A stretch of DNA of 64,000 nucleotides. It comes from Cyathus striatus. Lineage: Eukaryota > Basidiomycota > Agaricomycetes > Agaricales > Nidulariaceae. The translations under genes were made by a program, and so were the position numbers. The notes beneath the pieces are model-generated. The model saw nothing but the letters and a program-made list of their open reading frames with translations. It had not been told where the DNA came from and did no database searches. Location of the stretch: contig JAOVFP010000001.1 of the NCBI GenBank assembly GCA_025738555.1, positions 2,356,001 to 2,420,000 on the forward strand. Direction: 5' to 3'. Shown in pieces: positions 49,192 to 60,188 of the stretch; within the stretch, counting starts at the first letter, position 1; each line of letters starts with the position of its first letter.

Positions 49192-50438
49192 ATGTCTCAT
49201 CCACATTCTAGCGGAGATCCTTGGCACATTCAATTTGCTGAAGGAACCATTGAGACTGAGTATCCAATTGTAACAGAGTTATCATCATGACCACTTGACA
49301 AAGGGAAAGGGCGAGCTGTTCCAGATACTTCGAAGTGTCACCGGGGTGACACTGGAGGATCACGACTTTGTCAAGGTCTGACAGCATCAGATGGTGGATG
49401 AGCACTGAGGACCATTAGGTACCATAACTCATCACTCTCATGAGACTGAAGGCACGACAGAAAAAAACACACTGAAATTCTTTACCACCATTCTGGATGA
49501 ACCAGTGATTGGAGGAAGATGAGAGGCAGAAGCAGGTGGATCAGGGAGTGGACCAGAAGGAGAAAGAAATTATTCAGATAGACCTCAACCTTCATGATTG
49601 TTTGAACATGAACCTTGAGGATTGGCTGGAGGTAAGAGAGGAGAACTCAAATACAACTACAAAGGCCGTTTTTTCGAACATGGCTTGGCCGACAAACTTG
49701 AAGAAATATACAACCACTTCATGAAGGGAGAAATCACCAAAGACTTTGCCATCACATCGCTCAGAAGGGAGCTTCCTCTCTTCACTCCAGGTGATGGGTC
49801 CTTGTCTGACAAAACCTTCAAAGCATATCTTAAGGATTTTACCAAGCACACATCCTGTGAGTCTTTCTCTGAGCATGTTGGACTTGACCCAGCAGGACAA
49901 CAGCAGCATGTTAGAGGGGTTGAGCCAGATGACGGCACTATCCTCAAACACATGTTGTCCAGAGCCTCTTATGGGGATGAAGAATCTCAGCTTGGTGCAC
50001 TGGACAAAGAATAGAGAGAATCAAACAAGAAACAATGAGTTTATCTTTCAGACATGCCATGGTACAGGTGGAGACAAGAGAAGGAGGCAAAAATTCACCC
50101 AGACATCATCCAAACAAGAAAGCTTATCAGTAACTTTGCCAATGACTTCAGTACCATATGACAATGGGCAATGGAAGCATCTTCCATTCCCAACTTCCCC
50201 AAAACCAAATGGGACAACATCATTCGAGGAAAGGTGGTTAATCTGGGAGTCATCAAATCAGCTATTAGCACCCCAGCTCGAATTGGAGATCTCAAACCTA
50301 CAACTTCAAGTGGGACCAGTCCACCACCAGCAATCTCAACAGATGGAGAATGGTATAATGCCTGGTATCATACCACACATGCAACCACAGAAGTCTTTCC
50401 ACACCGAAAAGAAGAACTTGATCTCTATGGGCATAAGT
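49192..50438 (+). pseudogene. DIRS-like retroelement ORF1 (gag-like), 5' part
   Basis: The ATG at 49192 opens a short frame (MSHPHSSGDPWH) that resembles the start of the Agaricomycete DIRS-like ORF1 proteins I know. The main recognisable part is at 49622-50430: GGKRGELKYNYKGRF, SLSDKTFKAYLKDF, then DMPWYRW, WDNIIRGKAVNL-like (WDNIIRGKVVNLG), and VFPHRKEELDLYG. Stop codons and frame changes (for example the TAG/TGA cluster at 50010-50040 and a TGA near 50160) show decay. It is cut at 50438 by the giant foldback element and resumes at 53738. The family name is from memory of similar predicted proteins and needs a search. Confidence 0.6.
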
Positions 50439-50453
50439 GTCAGCCAAATTTCT

Positions 50454-50508
50454 CATTTAAGCTCGATGTTTTATGATATGAAATATCATAAAACGTCGAG
50501 CTTAAATG
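50454..50508. repeat. terminal hairpin, left
   Basis: CATTTAAGCTCGATG to CGTCGAGCTTAAATG form a 26-bp stem with one mismatch and a GAA loop. The mirror copy is at 53668-53722. Confidence 0.9.
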
Positions 50509-50559
50509 AGTACAGATTACTCATAAAAACTCATTACTTTGTGCTTCTTACTATTATTA

Positions 50560-51000
50560 CAATTGTATTATGTGTACTCATAAGTACTCATTACTTCACA
50601 TTCCCTATTGTTATTGTAATACTATTATGTGTACTCATAAGTACTCATTACTTTATATTTCCTATTGTTATTGTAATACTATTATGTGTACTCATAAGTA
50701 CTCATTACATTATGTTTTATATTGTTATTGTAATAGTAATATGCATACTCATAAGTACTCATTACATTGTGTTTCATATTATTATTGTAATACTAGTATG
50801 TGTACTCATAAGTACTCATTACTTTATGTTCTCTATTATTACTGTAATGCTTCCGATTATTATTTAATGGTATAATGTGTACTCATAAGTACTCATTAAT
50901 TTATGTTTCCTATTACTATTGTATTAATATTATATATACTTATAAGTGCTCATTACTTTATACTTTCTATTATTATTAATAGTATTATGTATGCTTTTCC
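50560..51000 (+). repeat. 57-bp tandem array, left arm
   Basis: Roughly six to seven units of 57 bp, each containing TACTCATAAGTACTCATTAC. Since 57 is a multiple of three, a long open frame with a repeated 19-residue peptide (VLISTHYF type) results. I treat that frame as a by-product. Confidence 0.85.
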
Positions 51001-51129
51001 CTTATGTATTGCTATTACTGATTACTAGTTGACCTGCGCTTTACATATTTCCCACGCTTCGCATTTGTCACGTTATTCACACGCGTCACGTTCGTCACAC
51101 ATACTCCCGCGCCTCATATTTTTCCCACG

Positions 51130-51285
51130 CATTGCATTTGTCACGTTCTTCACGCGCATCACGTTCTTCACGCGCATCACGTTCTTCACGCGCATCACGT
51201 TCTTCACGCGCATCACGTTCTTCACGCGCATCACGTTCTTCACGCGCATCACGTTCTTCACGCGCATCACGTTCTTCACACGCAT
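51130..51285 (+). repeat. 18-bp tandem array CGTTCTTCACGCGCATCA
   Basis: About eight perfect units occur in the left arm only. The right arm has a single equivalent unit, so the array expanded after the arms formed. The repeat gives open frames in several phases that are not genes. Confidence 0.9.
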
Positions 51286-52569
51286 TCCCGCGCCTCATAT
51301 TTTTCCCGCGCATTGCATTTCCGCCCGTCACGTCTGTCACATCTGTTTCTTATGATTTGTACATGCATCATATTCATCATGTCTTTGGGACTTACATTAT
51401 GCTTTCACACACATCATAAGCATTACTTATGTCACATCTTTGAGATGTATAATACATTTCAAGCACATTATGCTTGCATGTGTATCATGATTGTGACATG
51501 TTGATGGGGTTCCAACAGGTCTATAATGAAAAATGTTCTGTACCTTTCATATCCAAGGAATCAGAGCACTCAGTGATGCCACATTTAACCTATATCTCAT
51601 TACTTAGCAGTGTAATTCAGCCTCTTGCATTGACAAGTCAGTCATTGATTCAGACCCTGTATGACAATACTGCACATGACTACAGAAAAATGATAGTAAG
51701 TTTTTCTTAGGCAAGAAAGGAGAAAAGACAAAGTAGTCCTTCTGAAAAGAGAACAAGAAGAAAAGAAGGTGATGATGTAGTTGACACTAAACTAAAGAAT
51801 AGACAAGCAAGTAATGACCAAATGGATACTAATACTAAAAGAACCATATAACATAAATCAGAGATGTGAACACATATGACAGTGTAGAAGTGTCATGTAA
51901 TCATATAGAGTAAGCATATATGTGACTTAATAATGTGAGTAGAAGATATAAGAATAACCAATGGTTAATGCAAGAATCATGATTATTTAATAACTGAGAC
52001 ATGTGAGTTTGATGTGATGTGGAATCACATATACTCACTATTCTTTCAGATTTTTTATCCATATGTAGTTCTTTCAGTATGTCCATTTCTGTTCAGTTGT
52101 TAAATATTTCCAAAACATTCATTTCTATCATATGATCTCATGATCTCTCATATCCAGACTAACCATTATAGTTTTTACTTTTTCATTTCATTACATCTCT
52201 AGACCTGATTATTAAACATCATATCATCCCATTTCCAAATTTCTCATGCTCTGTCACTCTACATTTTTCATTCTTGTTTCTTATTACTACCACACTTCTA
52301 TAACTATCTAATTGTTATTTTCCATGTTACAATCTCCACTTCTACAAGTTCATTTTGTTTCCTCTACATATATAATTAATTCACTCTATACTATTAAATT
52401 TTTACTCCACTCTCATGACAGACAGAAAAATATAATGTGATTCAAAAGCATTATATTTGTGAAAAATTGCAATGCATCTGAAAAATGTTACATGCATGAA
52501 CACATGATGGATTTTATAAAATAATATATGTAACATATGTGAAAAGTGTGACATGTATGCAGATCGTCA

Positions 52570-53035
52570 CGGCGTGATGCGCCTCAAAGGCGTGACACGT
52601 GTGACATGCGCTGAAGCGTGACAAGTGCAATATATGCGTAGTGTGGGAGAATTGTGACAGACGTGACGCTCATGAAAATTGTCACAAATATGATGTGTGG
52701 GAAATGTATGATGAATTGATGCGCGGGAATATGCGTGACAGACGTGACGGGCGGGACGAATGTGATGCGCGGGAATATATGTGACGAACGTGACGCACAG
52801 GAAATATGTGACAGATGTGAAGCGCGGGAATATATGTGACAAATGTGACACGTGGGAAGTATGTGACAAATGCGAAGCGCGGGAATATGTGTGACGAGCG
52901 TGACGCGCGTGAAGAACGTGACAAATGCAATGCGTGGGAAAAATATGAGGCGCGGGAGTATGTGTGACGAACGTGACGCGTGTGAATAACGTGACAAATG
53001 CGAAGCGTGGGAAATATGTAAAGCGCAGGTCAACT
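52570..53035 (-). repeat. GC-rich degenerate repeats of the right arm
   Basis: Irregular units of about 30-35 bp contain GTGACAAATG, GCGCGGGAATAT and similar words. The part from about 52905 is the mirror of 51030-51157. The part before it is more diverged and has no counterpart on the left beyond short words. Confidence 0.7.
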
Positions 53036-53084
53036 AGTAATCAGTAATAGCAATACATAAGGGAAAAGCATACATAATACTATT

Positions 53085-53645
53085 AATAATAATAGGAAGT
53101 ATAAAGTAATGAGCACTTATGAGTATACATAATATTAATACAATAGTAATAGGAAACATAAATTAATGAGTACTTATGAGTACACATTATACCATTAAAT
53201 AATAATCGGAAGCATTACAGTAATAATAGAGAACATAAAGTAATGAGTACTTATGAGTACACATACTAGTATTACAATAATAATATGAAACACAATGTAA
53301 TGAGTACTTATGAGTATGCATATTACTATTACAATAACAATATAAAACATAATGTAATGAGTACTAATGAGTACACATACTAGTATTACAATAATAATAT
53401 GAAACACAATGTAATGAGTACTTATGAGTGTGCATATTACTATTATAATAACAATATAAAACATAATGTAATGAGTACTTATGAGTACACATAATAGTAT
53501 TACAATAACAATAGGAAACATAATGTAATGAGTACTTATGAGTACACATAATAGTTTTACAATAACAATAGGGAATGTGAAGTAATGAGTACTTATGAGT
53601 ACACATAATACAATTGTAATAATAGTAAGAAGCACAAAGTAATGA
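53085..53645 (-). repeat. 57-bp tandem array, right arm
   Basis: Inverted counterpart of 50560-51000, with about two extra units, judged from the repeated peptide pattern. Confidence 0.85.
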
Positions 53646-53737
53646 GTTTTTATGAGTAATCTGTACTCATTTAAGCTCGACGTTTTATGATATTTCATAT
53701 CATAAAACATCAAGCTTAAATGATAAATTTGGCTGAC

Positions 53738-55800
53738 ATGCCTCCTATGAGGGTTTCATTTCTAGACTTTTTGCCAACTCCACAAGTGCTTACTGAATCA
53801 TTGCTTTTGACCAGGGTGTCAGAACTAACATCACCCCAGGTGCAACATCTGACTTTGTGATTTTGGACAGTACAAAGACATTGAAACAGCATATCTCTCC
53901 CCCAATGGAAAATACTACAATCTCTTGCAATTCAAAATGCAATCATCTACAAAGACCAGCATGGGACACGAGAAGTCAGGGGAGATCTGCTGGAAGTTCA
54001 ACTTCTCTGTTGGATACTGATACAGGAGTGACAGATGCCGATATATCCATAAGTGTTTCTGCTGCAATCAGGCAGGACATGGAAAGGCAACATGCAGATT
54101 GACAGAACCCCCAAAGTGAAGATGAACATGACTCTAAAATTGAAGACTTCAGTCTTCATCCATCTTATCATAGACATTTTCAATGTTTTTCTTCCTCCTT
54201 TTCTTTGATTCCAGTTCTTTCATATACTTATAAAGCACAGGCTTTTTTGAAGCCTCCTAAAGAATTTTCTCGAAATCCCATTATTCATTTGGTGATGAAA
54301 AAATACAAAGATCTTTTTAAAATTGTTACACCTATTAATGTTAATACTTTTGAGCATTATTTGGTAGATTATCCAAATCAAATCTTCATGAAATCAGTTT
54401 GTGAGGGTCTTCAAACTGGGTTTTGGCCTGAAGCAAAATTTCGTCCTGGCTACCCAGCTTCATGGAATGCATCAGGGGAACATCCCTCACAAACTTCAGC
54501 TGAAGAAGCTTTCTTATTGGAGCAGTGCAAACAGGAAGTTGAACTGAAGCATTTCTCACAGCCATTTGAACCACCTCTTCTGCAAGGAATGATCTCAATG
54601 CCGATTCATGCTGTACAGAAAGGAGAGTCATCATTTTGTATGATTACTAATCAAAGTGCAGGAGAGAATGCTCTTAATAGTCTCATCTCTCATGAAGCCA
54701 TTGAAGGACAGTGTCCTCTTGACTCACTATGTCATTTTATTTCTCTTGTTGATCAGATTGCAACATTTGTCAAAACTATTCCAAACCTCTGTGTATACTC
54801 CGATGACATATTTGGGGTTGATCTGGCCTCAAATATTGAATGGTACAATCCTTATCAATGTTTTCTTCCATCATGTCAAACCCACCTTCTATTAGTTCTA
54901 AACCTATGGGATGAACTTGGAATCCCACACAATTGCAAAAAACAACTTAACAGAGTGACTTTGCCAATTATTGGATTCACTGTAGATGCTAATCACCCAT
55001 CAATAACAATGCCTGAAAACAAAAAGCATGAGTTGATTGAACACATTGAGTGGTTCATTTATTATCGCTATTTCAAACATTCTCTTCATGAATTTCAACA
55101 GCTTGCAGGTTGGGTAAACTGGGCATTGAATGTCTTTCTGCTCATTCAGCCTGGTCTTTCAGCTGTATATCGCAAAATGGCAGGCATTAATTCACCGAAT
55201 TCGAGAATATATGTCAATAATGAAATCCGAGAAGATTTGTTGTGGCTCTTAGGTCACCTCAAGGTTGAATGTGAACTTCTTATCATCAAAGACATCGCAT
55301 GGACACCAGAGGAAGTTGATACCACACTGTATGTTGATGCCTGTCTTCATGGAATTGGGATCTGGGACCAGCTTCTTCATCTCGGATATCTTTATGATTT
55401 CTGAGCATCTTTGGTAGGGGAAGATATCTACCCTTTTGAAGTCTTAGCTGTCATCTCTGCACTATCTCTTCTCAAAGATTGTGTTTTATTGACCCATACT
55501 ATCATCATTTATTCAGATAGTATGAATATGGTAGCTCTTTTCAACTCGCTTCAAGCACCTAACAAACTTCTAAACAAAATGTTGAAATCTCCAATCAACA
55601 TTTTGTTGTGGGAAAAAAACATAGAGCTATGTGTACTTCACATTAGTGGAACTGAAAATGGAGTAGCAGATGCTCTCTCTAGAGGTGATACTCATCGAGC
55701 AATCTTGTTAGCAACAGACAAGCAAAAACTCGAAGTTGAACTCAAACACTTGAAAAGAAAGAAGCGAAGTGAATCTTATTGCAAGTCTGGAATAAACTAG
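53738..55800 (+). pseudogene. DIRS-like retroelement: ORF1 zinc finger and RT/RNase H, 3' part
   Basis: At 53890-54110 the broken end of ORF1 includes a Cys/His-rich stretch (CFCCNQAGHGKATC). The long frame 54205-55800 has one TGA (55402-55404). It encodes reverse transcriptase segments: YSDDIFGVDL, the active-site box, then IGFTVDANHPS and LHEFQQLAGWVNWALNV, and then an RNase H-like part (LYVDACLHGIG, GTENGVADALSR). Compared with related proteins, the block before the YSDD box seems shortened: LDSLCHF runs directly into ISLVDQIATF. That would remove the first catalytic Asp region. The VADALSR end is typical of DIRS-type elements. No tyrosine recombinase follows directly; a fragment lies at 63278. 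Confidence 0.7.
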
Positions 55801-55854
55801 CACAAGAATAAGGAATATCTAACTAAAATGACTGTATTTATGAGGTCTTTACAC

Positions 55855-56146
55855 TCCCCCCCCATTCCGGCCGGACTCCAGGTGGACTCCATGGAATCCA
55901 CGGACTATCCGGATGGACTCTAAGGATTTTCCGGATAGTCCATGGATTCCGGGTGGACTCCTGCTGGACTCGTTTTAGCTGTAAATCCAGCCAATTTTTT
56001 TGAATCTGGTCCAGTTCAAGTACACCTGGAGTCCACCAGGACTCCAGCTGGAATCCATTGGTAAGTGGGAGTCCGGCCAGTTCAGCAGGAATTCCGGCGG
56101 ACCAAATCCTTTCGGAACCCACCCAGACTCCAGTTGGACCTATGGT
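55855..56146 (+). repeat. GGACTCCAGGTGGACTCC-type element, copy 2
   Basis: It begins TTTACACTCCCCCCCC and continues with many GACTCCAGGTGGACTCC-like words in both orientations and CCGGATGGACTC words. The same beginning occurs at 63380. A matching right end was not identified. Confidence 0.55.
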
Positions 56147-56233
56147 GAAACCACATTACATTTACTTTACTAATGTACCAGCTCAGTTACGTATTACTAG
56201 TTGTATGTTATTAATATAGAATAAAAATTTTGC

Positions 56234-56320
56234 GTCTGGCAAGAATTGAACCCTCGGAGTACATAGAGATCACGTGAGCTAATAGAGCGAATGATATACC
56301 ACTACACCAAGCGGCCTTAT
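56234..56320 (-). ncRNA. tRNA-like sequence (tRNA pseudogene or SINE-like head)
   Basis: On the minus strand an A-box-like TGGTGTAGTGG and a B-box-like GGGTTCAATTC are spaced as in a tRNA with a short insertion. A TTTTT run follows within 20 bases, as a Pol III terminator would. A T-arm can be formed (CGAGG with TCTTG), but I could not pair a proper acceptor stem or a standard anticodon arm. I therefore do not call a functional tRNA. Confidence 0.35.
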
Positions 56321-56399
56321 AATATCCTTTTTCACTATGCTACATAACCACCAGTGATATCACACTTTCCTCATATGGTACGTTTTTTCCCAAGCGCTT

Positions 56400-56640
56400 T
56401 TTTTTCTCTCCCACGTCAGTGCCTCACCCTCCCACATCAACGACTCAAGCTCCCACGTCGTCACCTCAAGCCCACCTCACAATTCCCTCTTTGTCACCTA
56501 GCGCCAGCCTCAATATTCCCATTTCGTTGTCGCCTCAAGCTCACTCGTGGTCCCACGTCATCGCCTCAAGCCCACTCTACGGTCCCACATTGTCGCCTCA
56601 AACTATCTGTTTTGGCAGGCAACGAATCGATTACAAGATC
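56400..56640 (+). repeat. CCCACGTCGTCACCTCAAG-type degenerate repeats
   Basis: Imperfect units of about 25-35 bp contain CTCAAGC and CCCACGTC words. This precedes the minisatellite and may be its degenerate edge. No gene. Confidence 0.5.
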
Positions 56641-56739
56641 GATAATAGGTGGTTGGCAGGGAGCTCTGTGAATGGTCGTGTGTGTGAGAACGCATACAGG
56701 ACTAACAGATGAGTTTTCTTATCTTTTGTCCCATCTTCT

Positions 56740-57500
56740 CCCCTGCTGCGCTGTTTTGCAGATGACAAGCACATGCGTTGTCTCCACTGCCCCGCCCCCT
56801 CCCCCTGTGCCGTCTCGCAAATGACGAGCGCAGGCATCGTCTCCTCCCCCACGCCTCGTCCCCCTGCGCCGTCTCGCAAATGATGAGCGCAGGCGTCGTC
56901 TCCTCCCCCACGCCTCCTCCCCCTGCACCATCTCGCAACTGACGAGTGCAGGTGTCGTCTCCTCCCCAACACCTCCTACCCCTGCGCTGTCTCACAACTG
57001 ACGAGCGCAGGTGTCGTCTCCTCCCCCACGCCTCCTACCCCTGCACCATCTCACAAATGATGAGCGCAGGTGTCGTCTCCTCCCCCACACCTCCTCCCCC
57101 TGCGCAGGCCTCATCTCCTCCCCCATGCCTCATCCCCCTGCGCCGTCTCGCAAGTGACGAGCTCAGGCATCATCTCCTCCCCCTCGCCTCCTCTCCCTCC
57201 CTCTTCCCCCTGTGCCGTCTCCTCCCCTTGCCGCTTCCCCCTGTGCCATCTTGCAAGTGACAAGCTCAGGCATCATCTCCTCCCCTCGCCTCCTCTCCCT
57301 CCCTCTTACCCCTGCGCCGTCTCCTCCCCTTGCCGCTTCCCCCTGTGCCGTCTTGAAAGTGACGAGCACAGGTGTTGTCTCCTCCCCTTTGTTCCCTCCT
57401 GTGCTGTCTCCTCCCCTTCATCTCTACCCCCTTGCCTCCTCCCCCTGTGCCGTCTCCACCCCCTCATCTCCACCCCCTCACCTCCTTCCCCTGCGCTGTC
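56740..57500 (+). repeat. GC-rich minisatellite, unit about 59 bp
   Basis: Around a dozen imperfect units contain TCGCAAATGACGAGCGCAGG followed by a C/T-rich tail. Units on the right side lose part of the sequence and become C/T-rich. The array is one of the few CG-rich blocks in this half of the window. Open frames across it on both strands arise from the repeats. Confidence 0.8.
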
Positions 57501-57575
57501 TTGCCTCGAGGCTGTGTTCTCGAGGCTGTGTTTCAGGGAAGAGGAAGGCCAAAGTAGTTTACGTAATCATGTTGT

Positions 57576-57640
57576 AGCCAATCAAATATAATATATATTT
57601 ATCTGTGTTCAGTCTAGCCAATCAAATGCTTTATATTTTT
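57576..57640 (+). promoter_or_regulatory. tandem CCAAT boxes and TATA-like box before the KDZ companion gene
   Basis: AGCCAATCAAAT occurs twice, at 57576-57587 and 57616-57627. A TTTATATTTTT stretch follows at about 57630, some 130 bp before the ATG at 57763. CCAAT boxes are bound by the Hap complex in fungi. The assignment rests on motif and position only. Confidence 0.45.
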
Positions 57641-57762
57641 AGTTTTTTGATCATGTGTGTGCTGTGCAGCTTCCAAGGTATTGGTATGCATCAATCCCCT
57701 TCTCTTTCTTCTCAACCACCACCATCTCACCATCTCAAAGCATTCTAACACATCTATACACA

Positions 57763-60085
57763 ATGGCTCGTCGTTCTACTCGTTCTGCTACCACTCAGGC
57801 TTCCAGTACTCTTCCTGCTGAATCTGTACCACTCTCAGCTACACATGAGACTCACAGCAAGACTCGCAGTGAGACTCGCAAGCGTGGTACTTCTGCTGCT
57901 GATCTCTCAGCTCAGCCACCAACAAAGAAGGGCAAACAAGGCAAAAAAACTCGGTATGGTTTCAATCTTTCTTCCACTGCCTCACTAATAATTTTGTAGG
58001 AAAACTTCAGAAATGAAAGCAGCTGAGGAGGCTGCTGCAGATGCAGAGGGCACTCCTGATCTTACAGCGTATGTATTATATATATTTATACAATATTTAT
58101 GAACTGATAATATATTTAATACTTAGTGCTGAAAGGGTACTGGAGGAAAGTGGGCTTCCTATTGCTCCTCCAAAGCGAGGTCCAGCCCTTAATGTACCTC
58201 AACCAGCAGCTCCAGCTTTTACTGTTACTCGTAAGCGTAATTCAGACATGAAAAAAGGTAAGAAAATATATCATAAAACATGCATCAAAATATTCACATC
58301 CTCCACAGTTGAAGAAGAAAGTGAATCCAGTGAATCTGAAACCAACAATGAAAGCAAAAGCAAAGGTTTGCAATTGATAGCTCTGATATATATTTTTGCT
58401 AACACTTATATTGCAGAAAATATAGAAAATTCAGAAAATTCAGGTGACAAATTGAGTGTTGGTGATAAAGAAGAATCAGATGGCAGTGATGGTAAGTGAT
58501 ATATCTTACCTATATTACTATAACTAACATCTTGAAAGGGAGTGATATTAGTAATGAAAAGTATACAGAAGACCAAACCAGTAAGGACAAAGGTAAGAAA
58601 AATTCAGTAATGTCTTAACCATATTACTGTAACTAACATCTTGAAAGGAAGTGATATTAGTAATGAAAAGCATACAGAAGACCAAACCAGTAAGGATAAA
58701 GGTATGGACAATTCAGTAATATTTATATTCATATTAATTTATTATTCTTTGCAGATGGAAATGATAATAGTCAGAATAAAGATGGTATACACTATTCATT
58801 TCTAAATATTGTCAAAACTTACAATTATATGGTAGACATTGTCATGACTAGTCCACCAGTCAGTCCACCTCATACCACCAGTAAACCAGGTACAGTAGAT
58901 ACTGTGAACATAGCTATGATTAGCCCCAAAGGTTCTTCGAGAAGCGAAGGTAAATCTATCTTTTGTATAACTATATACTATACTAACTCTAAGTAGGTGG
59001 TATTATAAGAGGAAATGCATTCGGGAATTGCCTGAATGCTGCTGACTTCAGCAGTGCTGTTGAAAGTGCTACCATTGGTTCAGTCAAGGGACGAGTCTGG
59101 CTGTATGTATCTGATGCAGAGCCAAGTACCATTATGGTACCTGGAGTGGCATCATTTTCATTCAAGCACAATTATACTTTAACCATCACACCCATCTTGA
59201 AGAAACTCAAAGCAAAAGCTGAACATTTCTTTAGTATGTTTTTTTTTATTGTTTATTCAAATGCTAATATTATTTAAACTGCCGATCGCTGTCTATTTGT
59301 TTATGAAAGCAAAGCCTGGAATCTTCTGGGAAGTTTTGAAACTGCCATTATGGAAGATGAGGAAGTCAACTGGCTCAAGATTGATGGTGAATTTATCCTG
59401 CCAGTACTGAGTGTAACTACATATTTCATTCTCTTATTCTTGTAAAATTTACTTATGCTGTGTTATTTTATAGTCTGGATTTAAGCCAAATGCAACCCCT
59501 CCTGTCAATAATGAGATAAGTTATATTCAGTCATCAGCTGGAAGCTCAGCAGCTAGTTCTCGTGTTGTGTCTCACTCTCACACCCCTTCTGTGGCTCAAA
59601 GGGGTGGGATCTCAGAGCAACGTACTGAGGAGCTTATAGCTGTTCTAAAGATTCCCCAGAATATTCTTGAGAATACTGCACCTGGACTTCAAGTTGCTTA
59701 CCAGAAATATACTGCCTGTATAAAGGCAGTTTCTGAGCATAATGTGATGGACAAGAACAGGACTTGGCCAGTTGCAAAAGCAACTAAAAAGGAAATTATT
59801 TCAGTTTTTGTTTCATCCTCAGCCTGGTACGATAACTACTCAAATTTTGACAAGATTGCAAATTTCCCAGCAATGCATGCATGGTTAGCTGGAGATGAGG
59901 AGAGTCCAACTGACTTGGATCTTTGGGGCTTTGAAAGTGACCACTATACATTTTTGGACTTGAAAAAGTGGCTGAAGGAAAAGGTGGAGAAAAGGAAGGG
60001 AAAGGGTAAGAGTAAGAGCAAGGAGGAGAAGGGAGATAAAGATGAGGGTACTAGTGAGAGAAAGGAGAAGTCTAAGCGAAAGTAA
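57763..60085 (+). CDS. KDZ-transposon companion protein, many small exons
   Basis: The ATG at 57763 begins a Ser/Thr/Lys-rich basic N-terminus (MARRSTRSATTQAS). The first intron 57954-57999 is GT-AG and in phase, followed by many small exons separated by introns of about 45-60 nt. The middle exons encode acidic Ser/Glu/Asp repeats. Two exon-intron units near 58540-58600 and 58640-58700 are almost identical. Then come GNCLNAADFSSAV and a segment containing PSTIMVPGVASFSFKHNYTL, and a C-terminal exon from about 59475 to 60085 with ELIAVLKIPQNIL, WLAGDEESPTDLDLWG and a Lys-rich tail. I recall similar proteins beside CxC-type KDZ transposases in Agaricomycetes, but their role is unknown to me. 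The tail suggests nucleic-acid binding or nuclear location. Exact exon limits in the middle are uncertain. Confidence 0.55.
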
Positions 60086-60188
60086 GTATATTGAAATCAA
60101 ATTGTAATAGTTTACAATGTAAATTTTCAGTTGGGCTGCAACTTTTAAGATATATCTGTGGTGTATAACCTGGATATGGGCTATATTA

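Larger units (their letters stand above)
50439..53737. mobile_element. 3.3-kb giant foldback element with hairpin ends and tandem arrays
   Basis: The ends are inverted (GTCAGCCAAATTT on the left, AAATTTGGCTGAC on the right). Each is followed by a 55-bp palindrome that can fold into a 26-bp stem with a 3-base loop (50454-50508 and 53668-53722). Inside come 57-bp tandem units, then GC-rich CACGC/GCGTG repeats, with arms of roughly 720-830 bp. The centre (about 51350-52560) is AT-rich with no gene. It interrupts the DIRS-like ORF1. No clear target duplication was found. It is non-autonomous, and the mobilising enzyme is unknown. Confidence 0.85.

Noticed and set aside
49746..50867. 373-codon plus-strand frame with repeated VLISTHYF peptides, and its mirror at 53195-53713
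   Set aside because: It crosses from the DIRS-like relic into the 57-bp tandem array of the foldback element. The repeat length keeps the frame open. No start or splice context supports a protein.
51130..51285. CRISPR-like array
   Set aside because: The 18-bp units are directly tandem with no spacers, lie in a eukaryotic foldback element, and are not flanked by cas genes.
51029..51355. Frames with FFTRITFFTRIT and SSRASRSSRAS peptides
   Set aside because: Produced by the 18-bp tandem repeat in several phases on both strands.
50431..53745. Target site duplication of the giant foldback element
   Set aside because: Flanks CATAAGT and ATGCCTC do not match at any length that I tried.
56234..56320. 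Functional tRNA gene
   Set aside because: A and B boxes are present, but neither a 7-bp acceptor stem nor a standard anticodon arm could be formed.
56631..57591. Pro/Ser/Cys-rich and Arg/Gly-rich frames of about 100-170 codons
   Set aside because: All fall in the GC-rich minisatellite and repeat the same peptide, without start or intron evidence.
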